64,000 nucleotides of DNA. Source: Palleronia pontilimi. Its GTDB lineage: Bacteria; Pseudomonadota; Alphaproteobacteria; Rhodobacterales; Rhodobacteraceae. The translations under genes were made by a program, and so were the position numbers. Positions 27,373-36,279 of the stretch are shown in pieces. The stretch lies in NCBI RefSeq assembly GCF_016412875.1, contig NZ_JAEKPD010000007.1:1-64000 (forward strand), in the 5' to 3' direction. How positions within the stretch are numbered: the first letter of the stretch is position 1; each line of letters opens with the position of its first letter. The notes beneath the pieces are model-generated. The model saw nothing but the letters and a program-made list of their open reading frames with translations. It did no database searches and had not been told where the DNA came from.

Positions 27373-27517
27373 CCGGGCAAGGCATTTGGGCGCCCGAAAC
27401 AATCTGCCTGCGCGCAAATCATTGTAATGATTTTGGAAACGGGTCCCGCGCCGCGCTGCAACGGCGTGTCAAAGAGGTCTGGGACGTCCTTCACCCGCGC
27501 AGCCATGCGATCCGGGA

Positions 27518-27531
27518 TTGATGCCGATCAA
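27518..27531 (+). promoter_or_regulatory. FNR-type box, Crp/Fnr gene
   Basis: TTGATGCCGATCAA equals the FNR/Anr consensus TTGAT-N4-ATCAA at all ten half-site positions. It lies about 210 bases before the proposed TTG start of the regulator gene, or about 70 bases before the longer in-frame start at 27602. Confidence 0.65.
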
Positions 27532-27742
27532 TCGGTCAAGCCCCACGGCGTTCATACCCTGAGCCCGTCAGAGCGGAGGCGTCGCCTTCGATTTCACCGC
27601 GATGGGCAGGCCGATGGTCCGCATCGCTGCGAAGAAAGATGGTGCGTTTAGATGTAACCATCACGGGAAAGTCCGCAACCGCGCGCTGCCACGGGGCGGA
27701 GTGCCGGAAGGCAGATCATACCGGCAGAACAAGGATGAAGCG

Positions 27743-28483
27743 TTGGACAGTATTAGCGATACCGTGCCGGAGCTGCCGCTTTCTGGGATGGTGCAGAAGG
27801 GAACGGTCGCCCACAGGGAATTGAGCGCCCTGATCGCCGCGCACCGGTTCAGTCGTCCCGCCGCCGCAATCCTGAAACTCGAAGGTGAGATCAGCACCTC
27901 CTCCTATTTCCTGATCTCGGGATGGATGGCCCTGTCGAAGACAACGGAAGACGGCAGCCGCCAGATCATCGACATCGTGCTGCCCGGCGAAATCCTCGGC
28001 CCCTGGGCCGCCGACGCCAAGGCGCGCGCCGTCCAGATCGAAGCGCTTTGCCCTGTGAAATACGCGGCGATCCCCCGCGAGAAGTGGCTGAAGTTGCGCC
28101 AGACTCACATCAAAATCAGAGCGGCGGTCGACCGCATGATCGCGGCCGCGCTGTCACGTCTGTCCGAGCGCATGTTGCGGTTGGGTAAGGGCAGCGCGGA
28201 AAGCATCATCGCGTTCGCACTGTTCGAGTTGTGTCTCAGGTCGACGCGGGGCGGCGTCGCAGGTGGCGAGGCGTTCCATATCCCGATGACCCAGCAGCAA
28301 TTGGGGGATTTCTGCGGCCTCTCGGCTGTCCATGTCTGTCGCACCCTGCGCCGGTTCGAGCGCAACGGCTTTCTCGCCGTGGCCAATCACATGGACATCA
28401 CGCTGAGGGACGTCGATGCGCTGGCCGAAATCGCCGGGATCGACCCCGATACGCTGCAGCAGGAGATCATTCCGGCGGCCTGA
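27743..28483 (+). CDS. Crp/Fnr-family transcriptional regulator
   Basis: Protein of 246 residues if the TTG at 27743 is used; aaggatgaag precedes it. A longer frame opens at 27602 but its first 47 residues do not look like protein. An N-terminal cyclic-nucleotide-binding-type beta-roll (residues ~20-140, FLISGWMALSKTTEDGSRQIIDIVLPGEILG) precedes a winged helix (IPMTQQQLGDFCGLSAVHVCRTLRRFERNGFL). N-terminal Fe-S cysteines of true FNR are absent. The recognition helix has Val and Cys where FNR has the Glu and Ser that read TTGAT, so it may not bind the FNR-type boxes near it. It ends convergently with the CBS gene. Confidence 0.82.
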   Translation: MDSISDTVPELPLSGMVQKGTVAHRELSALIAAHRFSRPAAAILKLEGEISTSSYFLISGWMALSKTTEDGSRQIIDIVLPGEILGPWAADAKARAVQIEALCPVKYAAIPREKWLKLRQTHIKIRAAVDRMIAAALSRLSERMLRLGKGSAESIIAFALFELCLRSTRGGVAGGEAFHIPMTQQQLGDFCGLSAVHVCRTLRRFERNGFLAVANHMDITLRDVDALAEIAGIDPDTLQQEIIPAA

Positions 28484-28952
28484 CCGGGAAGCTTCGCCGA
28501 CATGGCGCGCGCGCTTCGCTGATTTCCCCAAGCGCCTGTCCGGCCAGCACTTCCGACACGTTCTCGGCGATGTCGCCGAGCGACAACAGGCCCACAAGCC
28601 TGTCGGACCGGTCCACGACCAGAACGCGCTTGATCTGCCGGTTGCCCATCATGGCCGCTGCGTCGCTGACATCCTGATCCGCGAAGCATGAGATCGGGTT
28701 GGGCGACATGGCGTCGCGCAGCGGCGCCTGGCCAGCATCCTTGCCCCGCGCGATGACCCGGACGATGATATCGCGGTCGGTTGCGATGCCGACGGGACGA
28801 TTCCTTTCGGTGACCACGATCGCGCCGACGGCAAATTCCTGCATCAGGGCCGAGGCCTTGCGCACCGTCGTGTCCGGCGCGGCGGAAATGATCGGCGACG
28901 ACATGACCTTGCGCACCTGCACCCCTGCGGATTCTGGTTGGTTCAGGAACAT
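28467..28952 (-). CDS. CBS-domain protein
   Basis: Protein of 161 residues from the ATG at 28952; an in-frame TTG at 29018 is possible but has no Shine-Dalgarno. It consists of a tandem CBS pair: VRKVMSSPIISAAPDTTVRKASALM...GIATDRDII and LRDAMSPNPISCFADQDVSDAAAMM...GLLSLGDIAENV. Such stand-alone pairs bind adenosine nucleotides and modulate partner proteins. It belongs to the stress island and overlaps the 3' end of the Crp/Fnr gene by 17 bases. A degenerate FNR-like site (8 of 10) lies near 29077-29090, too weak to claim. Confidence 0.82.
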   Translation of the reverse strand: MFLNQPESAGVQVRKVMSSPIISAAPDTTVRKASALMQEFAVGAIVVTERNRPVGIATDRDIIVRVIARGKDAGQAPLRDAMSPNPISCFADQDVSDAAAMMGNRQIKRVLVVDRSDRLVGLLSLGDIAENVSEVLAGQALGEISEARAPCRRSFPVRPPE

Positions 28953-29213
28953 CGCTTGCTCGGGCTCCGGTTCTGACGGCCAAACGCTCTTTTCGACGCG
29001 ACGATGCGTGTTCAACAAACCCGGTTTCGGCGGATTATCCGCGCCTTCCGACGAGATGCCTTAACTTCGGTAAAGGATGCTGCCGATCAATAGCGCCACG
29101 GCAAATTCGGTCCGCGGGCATGACGCAGATCGGCGCGCGGGCGCACGATCAGGCATTCAGCGCGATAGGCCCGGTCAGGCGCTTGCAAAGCAGTTCGGCG
29201 TCCGAGACGTGCC

Positions 29214-29792
29214 CTAACCGCCGAACCCCGTCCGGACGCCGGTCCCGCCGAAGCCGCCGCGCGAGGCGGCGGTGGCGCGGGTCATCGGTGTCTTGCCGAC
29301 CGTCGAGGTGGGGCGCGCGAACTGGGCCGTGCTCAGCTTCGCCGCTCCGCGGTTGGTCGAGAACGTGCTGGTGCGCGCGGCGTTGGTGAACCGCCCGTCC
29401 GACGTCTTGTAAAGCGGTTGCGCCGCGGACAAGCCCGCGCGTCCGCTCATCATGTTGCCGATCAGGTAGCCCGCCAGAAGCGGCATGAAGATGTTGCCGG
29501 ACCCGCCCTGCGTCGCCGCGGCTTCGCTGCCGCAGGCGCCTTCGCCGTGCTGGTCTTCGCAGACCTGCAGGCTGTCGTAGCGGGGGGCGGCTTCCACGTG
29601 CAGGGTTTCGGCCTGCGCGAACGCCGTTTGGCAATCCTCGACCGTGAAGAGCCCGCCCTGCGTCGCCTCGTCCGTGCAGCTTTGCAGATCGGGGAACGCG
29701 GCCGCGTCCACCTGCTCTTGGCGGCAACCCGCAAGGGAAAAGGCCGCGGCGCCGACGATCGCGATGGCAACTCGTCTGGATCGTTTGGTCAT
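29214..29792 (-). CDS. DUF1190 lipoprotein (YgiB-like)
   Basis: Protein of 192 residues with a lipoprotein signal (AFSLAGC, Cys at ~23), a Cys-containing domain (FPDLQSCTDEATQGGLFTVEDCQTAF, LQVCEDQHGEGACGSEA), a hydrophobic FMPLLAGYLIGNMMSG and a low-complexity Ser/Thr/Gly C-terminus. This matches DUF1190 (E. coli YgiB). Its position directly downstream of a YgiC-like ATP-grasp gene reproduces the ygiB-ygiC pairing, in reversed order. The function of the family is not established. Confidence 0.8.
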   Translation of the reverse strand: MTKRSRRVAIAIVGAAAFSLAGCRQEQVDAAAFPDLQSCTDEATQGGLFTVEDCQTAFAQAETLHVEAAPRYDSLQVCEDQHGEGACGSEAAATQGGSGNIFMPLLAGYLIGNMMSGRAGLSAAQPLYKTSDGRFTNAARTSTFSTNRGAAKLSTAQFARPTSTVGKTPMTRATAASRGGFGGTGVRTGFGG

Positions 29793-29834
29793 GACACTGG
29801 TGCTTTCTGCCCGGATGGCTGTGGTTCGTTCGAT

Positions 29835-31049
29835 TTACGCGATGATATAGTGAGGCTTGAAGCGGGACAAATCCTGCGTGATGCGGGACCGGTCCTCGCG
29901 GATGCCGATGCCCGCGCAAGCCTGCCCGATGATCCACGCGCCGACCACCGGGCGGAACCCGTCGAATTCCGGCAGGGGCGCGTAGGCCTGGATGATGTGG
30001 GGGTGGTGGGCGTAGTCGGTATTCGTCGACTGCTCGATCACCTCGCCCGACTTGTGGATCGAGACCGACGCGCCTTCGCGCGACAGAATCGGCTTGCGGA
30101 CGTGGCCCGCTTCCAGCTGCGCCTCGGCGCGCGCCAAGGCCGCCGACGGCGCGCTGCGACCGGTCCGGACATCCGCGATGTCCGCGTCGAAGAAGGCGGG
30201 CAGCAGGTTTGGGTGGCCCTCGAACATCTGCCAGAGCACGGGCAACAGGCCCTTGTTGGACAGGAGCGCCTTCCACGCAGGCTCAAGGAACAAACACCCC
30301 GACCCGGCGATGTGGTCGGCATAGTCGTCCCGCAGCAGGTCTTCCCACGGATAGAGCTTGAACAGCACCGCGATGCGGCGATCTTCGTCATCCAGGAACT
30401 GGCCGTCGTCGCTGAGCGCGATCTTGTCGAGGTCGCAGTAATGCGCCCCGAGCCCGGCTTCGCGCGCGGCCCAGCCCATGGCTTCGACCGTTCCGTAATC
30501 TTCGGGGTTGTTCGCCACGGCGGTGAAGTGCAGGTCGCTCGCCGTCTCGAACACCTCGCCGAAGCGCGCGACCAGCGCTTCGTGGATCCCGTTAAACTGG
30601 TCGCTTCCCTCGTCCAGCACGCCCGCTGCCAACTGGTCCTCGAGCCACTGCCACTGGAACGCCGCGCTTTCGTAAAGCGAGGTCGGCGTGTCGGCGTTGT
30701 ATTCCAGAAGCTTGGCGGGACCCTGGCCGTCAAAGGCGAAGTCAAACCGCCCGTAGATCTCCGGGTCCGCGCACTTCCAGCTGTCGGCGATGAGGTCGCG
30801 ATGCGCTTCGGGGATCGCCAGCCGGTCCAGCAGGCTTTCGTCGCCGATGATATTCGCGACGGCCTCGCGGCACATGGCGTGCAGCGCGGTGGCGGGGTCT
30901 TCCAACCCGGTTTCGATCTGCTCGAGCGTAAATGCGTAAGCCGAGGTTTCGTCCCAGTAGGGCTCGCCATGCATGTCGGCGAAGGTGAACCCGACCTCTT
31001 GGGCATGGTCGCGCCAATGGGGCCGTTCGGGCAGAGTGATCTTTTGCAT
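29835..31049 (-). CDS. Glutathionylspermidine synthase-family ATP-grasp protein (YgiC-like)
   Basis: Protein of 404 residues from the ATG at 31049. The ATP-grasp core is visible: GRFDFAFDGQGPAKLLEYNADTPTSLYESAAFQWQWLED, LFLEPAWKALLSNKGLLPVLW and KPILSREGASVSI, ending AGIGIREDRSRITQDLSRFKPHYIIA. It lacks the amidase domain of E. coli Gsp, as do YgiC and YjfC. Substrates are unknown; a peptide-like ligation is expected for the family. It precedes the DUF1190 gene by 42 bases in one unit. Confidence 0.88.
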   Translation of the reverse strand: MQKITLPERPHWRDHAQEVGFTFADMHGEPYWDETSAYAFTLEQIETGLEDPATALHAMCREAVANIIGDESLLDRLAIPEAHRDLIADSWKCADPEIYGRFDFAFDGQGPAKLLEYNADTPTSLYESAAFQWQWLEDQLAAGVLDEGSDQFNGIHEALVARFGEVFETASDLHFTAVANNPEDYGTVEAMGWAAREAGLGAHYCDLDKIALSDDGQFLDDEDRRIAVLFKLYPWEDLLRDDYADHIAGSGCLFLEPAWKALLSNKGLLPVLWQMFEGHPNLLPAFFDADIADVRTGRSAPSAALARAEAQLEAGHVRKPILSREGASVSIHKSGEVIEQSTNTDYAHHPHIIQAYAPLPEFDGFRPVVGAWIIGQACAGIGIREDRSRITQDLSRFKPHYIIA

Positions 31050-31167
31050 GTGGCGGCTCCCGATCCTGCCAATTGCATCTAGGTGGTTTTGATTTCCGCT
31101 GCCAGACACGCTTTGTCGCGGGTGTCCGCAGGTGGGGTCAGTGCCGGTCGCGCGGCGCAGGCCGACC

Positions 31168-32592
31168 CTACCTGCCCGCGGCCAGCAGGTCGTCGCGCAA
31201 CCCATCGAGCGCGGCGCGGTCCAACAGGCGACCACCGGCCACCACGGCGTATGGATTGCGCAACGTCCGAAGGTCCTGCAGCGGGTTGGCGTCGACCAGC
31301 GCCAGGTCGGCGCGATGTCCCGCCGCGAGCGTGCCGTCCTGGTCGGCGATGCCGAAGAAGCGGGGCGGCGCGACCGTGGCGGTGAAAAGCGCCTCGCGCG
31401 GGGACAGGCCAGCCGCGACGTAGAGATCCAGCTCGTCCAGCAGCGAAAACCCGTGGAACAGGTAGGGGTTCGCGAAAGAGGCGTCCGATGACGCAAGGAT
31501 CGGCACACCGGCCGCGTGCGCCATCGCGAAGGTCCGCCGGTCGAGCGCGATGCTGTCCTGCGCCAGCGATCGAAGCTCATCGGTCATGGCGTCGAGCCGG
31601 AAATCGGGTTGCGTCCAGGCGTCGCGTGTCTCCGCCGGGATCATCTTCATCCGCGGGGCATCCGGGGCGGGCAGGGTGCCGGTGTAGAAATCCGCGACGA
31701 CCAGGGTCGGGCTTACGTGCAGTCCAGCCTCGGCCATCTGCGCAAGCGTCTCGTCGCACAGCTGCTGGTCCCAGGTCTCGAGGATGATCCGGTTGCGTTT
31801 GGCCATGACCGCAAGGATGGCCTGTTGATCCGCACCCGCGTCCATCGCGCGGCGCAGGTCGTCCAGCATCCGCTCCTCGGCCGTCGCGCAGGCCATGGTG
31901 ACGCGTCCGAAATGCTCCATCCCGTCCTGTCCCGCCGAAATGGCCGTCTTCAGCGCCACGCGCTCGGGGATGTGCCCGACCAGCGGAAGACCTGCCTTGG
32001 TCGCGGCTTCGGCAAGGGCGAGATAGGTCCGCTGATCCAGCATCGAGTAGGATTTGACGGCGGCCCAGCCCTGCTGGGCGATCCGGTCCACGACGGCGCG
32101 TGCCTCGTCCGGCGTGTCGGCAAGGAACATGCCGGGCCAGGACCCGGGCGCGGCGTCGACCCATGCGCCCGACAGGACCAGGCGCGGCCCGAGCACGTCG
32201 CCGCTTTCGATCCGCGCTTGCAGCGCCTTCTGCGCGGCAAAGGGCCAAAGGCCGCCCATGTCCCGGATGCCCGTCACCCCGTTGAGCAGGTAAAGCGCAA
32301 GGGCCGTGTCGGGCTCGGTCGGCGTCGAGAAGACATGCACGTGGCTGTCCCACAGACCTGGGATCAGGTAGCGCCCCCCGCCATCGAGCCGCGGGACGCT
32401 GTCCGGCGCCGTCACGTCGGGTCCGATGGCGGCGATGGTCGCGCCCTCGATCAGGACATCCTGTCCCTCGGTCAACGTGCCGGTCGCCACATCGACCAGC
32501 GTGACGTCGGTCAGAAGGGCGTCGGCTGTCGCGGGGACCGGAGAGCTGATTGTGAAAACCGCAGCGGCGCACAGGCTTCGAATGTGTTGCAT
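31168..32592 (-). CDS. Exported amidohydrolase family protein
   Basis: Protein of 474 residues. The ATG at 32592 follows GGAGCATCCC and is preferred to the ATG twelve bases upstream. A signal peptide (SLCAAAVFTISSPVPATADA) leads into an amidohydrolase: metal-binding LIPGLWDSHVHVF, later LPLVGHIPER and GQDGMEHFGR, and SSDASFANPY near the C-terminus. Likely substrates are cyclic amides, imidazolonepropionate-like or prolyl compounds, in the periplasm. It lies four genes into a minus-strand group and follows the DUF6544 gene by 15 bases. Confidence 0.85.
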   Translation of the reverse strand: MQHIRSLCAAAVFTISSPVPATADALLTDVTLVDVATGTLTEGQDVLIEGATIAAIGPDVTAPDSVPRLDGGGRYLIPGLWDSHVHVFSTPTEPDTALALYLLNGVTGIRDMGGLWPFAAQKALQARIESGDVLGPRLVLSGAWVDAAPGSWPGMFLADTPDEARAVVDRIAQQGWAAVKSYSMLDQRTYLALAEAATKAGLPLVGHIPERVALKTAISAGQDGMEHFGRVTMACATAEERMLDDLRRAMDAGADQQAILAVMAKRNRIILETWDQQLCDETLAQMAEAGLHVSPTLVVADFYTGTLPAPDAPRMKMIPAETRDAWTQPDFRLDAMTDELRSLAQDSIALDRRTFAMAHAAGVPILASSDASFANPYLFHGFSLLDELDLYVAAGLSPREALFTATVAPPRFFGIADQDGTLAAGHRADLALVDANPLQDLRTLRNPYAVVAGGRLLDRAALDGLRDDLLAAGR

Positions 32593-32607
32593 GGGATGCT
32601 CCATCGT

Positions 32608-33435
32608 TCAGCGGGCTTCGTAATGGGTCAGGCGCAGGTGGCCGTAGCGGAACGGGCCCTCGGGCAGGTGCCATATCGCGTCGCCTTCGCTGGCCAGCCG
32701 CCAGCCGCCGAAGTCACGGTAATCGCCCAGGGGCGTCGTCCAGCGCAGGATGCGCAAGCTGCCGTCCTTGTCCAACATGCCGCGGTCCTCGGACACGAAG
32801 TCGATCAATTCGTCCGCGTCGTTGAAGATCAGCTCGGCCGAAACGGTATTGGGGCCAAGCGTGAAGTAGACAGCGGCGCGACGGTCGTCGATCTCGGTCC
32901 AGGTCAGGCGGGGATCGGTCAGGCGCGAGGGGGCGAAAAAGGCAAGATCGTTCAGGATCGTGACCGTCTCGGTGCGCGTCAGATCCGGTCCGCCAAGATC
33001 CACGACGTCGAACAAACCGCCAAGGCGGACCCGCATGGTCGCTTCGCCCCGGTCGAAATGGTGAAGCACCTTGACTGGCAGACCTTTCATGCGGGTCGAC
33101 ATCAGGAACAGGCGCGTGGGCCAGTCGAAACGCTCGTATTGCACCACAGGCCCGGTCATGCCGACAGCACCGGGCGCCGCGAACATGGTGCCGTCGAAAC
33201 GCATGACGATTTCCGTGACGACGGGTCGGCCGACCGAGCCTGTCAGCGCCAGGTACCGCCGGACGGGCGGTGGCAGATGCGCGATGGCGTCTTCCGTCAG
33301 CGTGGCTTCCTTGGCAAGCGGTTGTGCCGACGCCTCGGCCCGCAGCGCTTCGAACCTGCGCGACAGGTCCGTCGCCCGGATATGGGCCGTGACCCCAGCG
33401 GCGAGAACGGCGAAGATCGCGAGGCCCCAGATCAT
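32608..33435 (-). CDS. DUF6544-family protein
   Basis: Protein of 275 residues with an N-terminal transmembrane helix (MIWGLAIFAVLAAGVTAHI) and a mostly beta soluble domain including LPPPVRRYLALTGSVGRPVV, MRFDGTMF and GGWRLASEGDAIWHLPEGPFRYGHLRL. This matches the DUF6544 family. No catalytic motif is apparent. It probably sits on the periplasmic side of the inner membrane. The amidohydrolase follows it closely. Confidence 0.75.
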   Translation of the reverse strand: MIWGLAIFAVLAAGVTAHIRATDLSRRFEALRAEASAQPLAKEATLTEDAIAHLPPPVRRYLALTGSVGRPVVTEIVMRFDGTMFAAPGAVGMTGPVVQYERFDWPTRLFLMSTRMKGLPVKVLHHFDRGEATMRVRLGGLFDVVDLGGPDLTRTETVTILNDLAFFAPSRLTDPRLTWTEIDDRRAAVYFTLGPNTVSAELIFNDADELIDFVSEDRGMLDKDGSLRILRWTTPLGDYRDFGGWRLASEGDAIWHLPEGPFRYGHLRLTHYEAR

Positions 33436-33558
33436 CGGTCGTCACCCGATTTCCGCACGTCCGGTTCACGCGACACCGGCGCAAACCGCTGCGCAATGCA
33501 AGCAAAGGCGCGGCGGTCCGTCATCGGGGCAACTTGCCGGAACGGGCCGGGCGGACCG

Positions 33559-34650
33559 TCACGCCAGCACCTCGCCCACGGGCCGCCGAAGCGACATGGG
33601 CATGGCGTTCGCGCGTCCGAAGCGGATCACCAGGTCGGGCCGCGCGCCGGGCATCCCTATCCACGCGGCGAAATCCGGGCGCAGTGCCAGGTGCTCTGTC
33701 GGCTGGTTGACATGCGCGTTGCGGATGCCCAGCGCGGTCGCCTGCAACGAGAAGCGCTCGAAGCTGCGACCGACCTTGATCCAATGGGCGGGGTCGTCGC
33801 GGTCCCCCACGAACACGGCAATCCCGGCGGACGAGCGGATCTGGTCGGCATATTTCCGGTTCTCGGCGTCCTTCCTGAAGAATGCGCGGAACAGGTGCGG
33901 GCCGAGCCAATCCGGCGTGACCGGATTGCCGGAACAGGCCGAAAAGAGCCCGTCGCCTTTCGCCACCGCCTGCCGCGGACTGAAGCGGATCCAGTCGAGC
34001 AATTCCTGGACGAAGGCGGGATCATCCATCTGTGCGCTGTTGCCCGCGACGACGAAATCCAGGACTTCATCGCGCTGGGCCGCGTCGGTGAAGAACAGGA
34101 CCGACACGCCGTCCTGCCGGGCCGCGGCTTCGAGCAGCCGAATCTCCGCCGCCGGGATCGGCTGCCCGTCATAGACGCAGCGCGTGGACTGCCGCAGGGG
34201 AATCGCCCCGTAAAGCGGCCCCGGCGCGGGTTTCGTGGCCGACAGCGCGATGTCGATCCGTGTCTCTGGACCGTCGGCAATCGCGACATCGGCCCCGCGA
34301 CCGGCCGCGGCGGCGGCAATGACCAGGTTCTCGGCCGCGCAGCCAAGGCTCACGTAAAGGTGGTGGTCGTCCGGATCGACGACAGCGGTCCGGCGGCCCA
34401 GGTCGGGCAGGATGCCGATGCGCTGATCTTCCAGCCGAAACCGCCACGGCTGGGTGTTGTGCCCGTTGGCCGCAAGCGTCGCCATGCGGACCAGGTCGCC
34501 AAGCTCGGGATCGGCCGACAGAAGCCGCCGCTGGCGCTCGACCTCGTCGCGATAAGCGTCCATGCGTGGCCAGATCCCGTAGCCGATCCCGCCGATTGCA
34601 GCGAGCGACAGGCCAGCCCCGATGAGTGTTCTGCGTGACATGGGCACCAT
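33559..34650 (-). CDS. Tat-exported nitroreductase-fold (Acg-like) protein
   Basis: Protein of 363 residues. MVPMSRRTLIGAGLSLAAIGGIGYG is a twin-arginine-type signal (SRRTLIG). The body has the nitroreductase pattern of Acg-type proteins: MATLAANGHNTQPWRFRLED, IPLRQSTRCVYDG and a distal SFERFSLQATALGIRNAHVNQP, which form an FMN site. Acg-type proteins may sequester FMN rather than reduce a substrate. An FNR-like site (9 of 10) lies 57 bases before the ATG at 34650; an in-frame ATG at 34641 is also possible. Confidence 0.78.
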   Translation of the reverse strand: MVPMSRRTLIGAGLSLAAIGGIGYGIWPRMDAYRDEVERQRRLLSADPELGDLVRMATLAANGHNTQPWRFRLEDQRIGILPDLGRRTAVVDPDDHHLYVSLGCAAENLVIAAAAAGRGADVAIADGPETRIDIALSATKPAPGPLYGAIPLRQSTRCVYDGQPIPAAEIRLLEAAARQDGVSVLFFTDAAQRDEVLDFVVAGNSAQMDDPAFVQELLDWIRFSPRQAVAKGDGLFSACSGNPVTPDWLGPHLFRAFFRKDAENRKYADQIRSSAGIAVFVGDRDDPAHWIKVGRSFERFSLQATALGIRNAHVNQPTEHLALRPDFAAWIGMPGARPDLVIRFGRANAMPMSLRRPVGEVLA

Positions 34651-34707
34651 TTTTCATTTCCGACGAAAGGGTCGGCGGCCAAGGTGAGCCGATCAGCGAC
34701 ACCCGCA

Positions 34708-34721
34708 TTGATCGAAAGCAA
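34708..34721 (-). promoter_or_regulatory. FNR-like box, nitroreductase gene
   Basis: TTGATCGAAAGCAA matches TTGAT-N4-ATCAA at nine of ten half-site positions and starts 58 bases before the Tat-exported nitroreductase ATG. Confidence 0.45.
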
Positions 34722-34865
34722 TCGCGCAGCCGGATTGGCGAAATTTGGCCCTGACTGACGATGCACCCCGGTCCTTGCGCCGGGCATTCAATTCGCGGTC
34801 CCGCTCGAAAAGCCTCGGAGAGATGCAAATGGCGCGGGGGAGCGGGGCTTTCGCCAACACGCTCC

Positions 34866-34915
34866 GATTATTCTGCGGCGGTCGCGACCGGTGCGGCCGA
34901 AGGGAAAGAATAATC
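34866..34915. other. Nested inverted repeat, possible structured RNA or terminator
   Basis: GATTATTCT (34866-34874) pairs perfectly with AGAATAATC (34907-34915); between them lies the palindrome CGGTCGCGACCG. A transcript could form an A+U-rich outer stem around a G+C hairpin. Role unknown. Confidence 0.35.
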
Positions 34916-35235
34916 AGACATCTGCGATCACTTTCCATGCTCCGCGGCGCATTCCGAAGATTTTTCCGGAGTCGGGTGCAGATCCCTGTCCATTCTGCCG
35001 GATGCTGCGCACGGCACCGATCCCGGCTTCCGCGTAAGCCATCGAATAAGTCGGCACGACCCACGGAAAAGCACCGCCGGTCACCGCAGTATCGGGGCGG
35101 GAATGCCCCAATTCCAAGCCCTTTCGAAGATTTCGCCGCCCAAGGTCTCCGATACTGTCCGCGGTTCAGCCGACTTGCCGCAACGCTGAATTAACCCGCA
35201 GGGCCTATCACCGGTCGATAGCTTAGAGGCGTGTG

Positions 35236-36279
35236 ATGTCAGTCCATATTTCCGAGGTAAGCTACTCCAGCGGGGTGTCCACGGACTTCGTGGAAATCGC
35301 GGCCGATAACGGTACGGACCTGTCCGGCTATTCGATCTACGTCTACACGGACGGCGGATTGGTCCTGGAAGGCCCTTATTCCCTGGGCAACGTGCAAGCC
35401 ACGATCGCGGGCACCGATGTTTACGTGCTGGACGACGAAACACCCGACTTTGGCGGCATCACGAAGTCCTATGGCGTCGCCCTGGTGGACGGTTCGGGCG
35501 ATGTCGTCCAGTTCATCTCGTTCGATGGCAACACGATCACGGCGAGCGAGGGCCCCGCAAACGGGCAGAGCAGCACCAACATCGGGGCCGCGACCCTCGG
35601 TCGAAGCCTGCAATCGGACGACGGCGGCAATTCGTACTACACGCAGGATGCACCCAACAGGGGCACCGTGCCCTGCTATGCCGCCGGAACGCTGATCGAC
35701 ACGCTGGGCGGCGCTGTCCCGATCGAGACACTGAAGCCCGGCGATCTGGTCTTGACGCGCGACCGTGGCCCGCGACCGATCCTGTGGACGCGCAGCGAAG
35801 ACTATCCGTTGGAAAACACCGCACGGTACGATCGGCCCGTGCTGATCAAGGCGGGCGCCGTGGGGCCGAACCTGCCCGCGCGGGATATGGTCGTCTCGCC
35901 GCAGCACCGGGTGCTTGTCGGCAGTGGCGGCCAGTTCGAAACGATCTTCGACGAAGAGGCGCTCGCCCCCGCCAAGGCGCTGGTGGGCCTGCTGGGGATC
36001 CGGCACATGATGGGGAAGAAGTCGATCAGGTGGATCCATTTCGCCTGCGCGCGACACGAAGTCGTGCGCGCCAACGGGTGCTGGGCCGAAACGCTTCTGC
36101 TAGGGCGGATGGTGGTCGATTGCCTGACCCCGCACGAGCGCCGCGCCCTTCGTGCCCTGTTCCCGAAGTCGGGCGTGGGGCACGCCTGGAATGGCAGATC
36201 GGTGCGCCCGTGCCTGTCGGTGGGCGATGCGCGCCGGGCGATCGCGGAGATCAAGCCCGACCTACCCATATTTGCCTGA
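35236..36279 (+). CDS. Hint-domain protein with lamin-tail-like N-terminus
   Basis: Protein of 347 residues from the ATG at 35236 (AGAGGCGTGTG precedes; a GTG three bases upstream is also open). Residues 1-~145 look like a lamin-tail-type beta domain (ISEVSYSSGVSTDFVEIAADNGTDLSGYSIYVY). From residue ~150 a Hint module follows: PCYAAGTLIDTLGGAVPIETLKPGDLVLTRDRGPRPILW and VSPQHRVLVGSG. Rhodobacterales carry many such secreted Hint proteins; the Cys after Pro may be the autoprocessing nucleophile. No signal peptide is evident, so export, if any, may use a type I route. Function unknown. Confidence 0.85.
   Translation: MSVHISEVSYSSGVSTDFVEIAADNGTDLSGYSIYVYTDGGLVLEGPYSLGNVQATIAGTDVYVLDDETPDFGGITKSYGVALVDGSGDVVQFISFDGNTITASEGPANGQSSTNIGAATLGRSLQSDDGGNSYYTQDAPNRGTVPCYAAGTLIDTLGGAVPIETLKPGDLVLTRDRGPRPILWTRSEDYPLENTARYDRPVLIKAGAVGPNLPARDMVVSPQHRVLVGSGGQFETIFDEEALAPAKALVGLLGIRHMMGKKSIRWIHFACARHEVVRANGCWAETLLLGRMVVDCLTPHERRALRALFPKSGVGHAWNGRSVRPCLSVGDARRAIAEIKPDLPIFA

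Larger units (their letters stand above)
27297..27742. promoter_or_regulatory. Divergent promoter region of the stress island
   Basis: This 446-bp region lies between the divergent phasin-like and Crp/Fnr genes. No further gene is convincing in it. It contains two perfect FNR-type boxes, listed separately, one placed for each direction. Confidence 0.6.
34651..35235. other. 585-bp intergenic region
   Basis: No gene is convincing. It contains the FNR-like site at 34708-34721 and a long inverted repeat at 34866-34915. Short open frames on both strands (for example minus 34914-35117, 67 codons ending GMRRGAWKVIADV) show no recognised family; the last is the least arginine-rich and might be a small protein. 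Confidence 0.4.

Noticed and set aside
29077-29090. FNR-like ATGCTGCCGATCAA upstream of the CBS gene
   Set aside because: Only one half-site is good; eight of ten matches are expected by chance in a window of this size.
31516-34638. A 1040-codon open frame on the plus strand
   Set aside because: It is antisense to the amidohydrolase, DUF6544 and nitroreductase genes and has no recognisable domain or initiation site.
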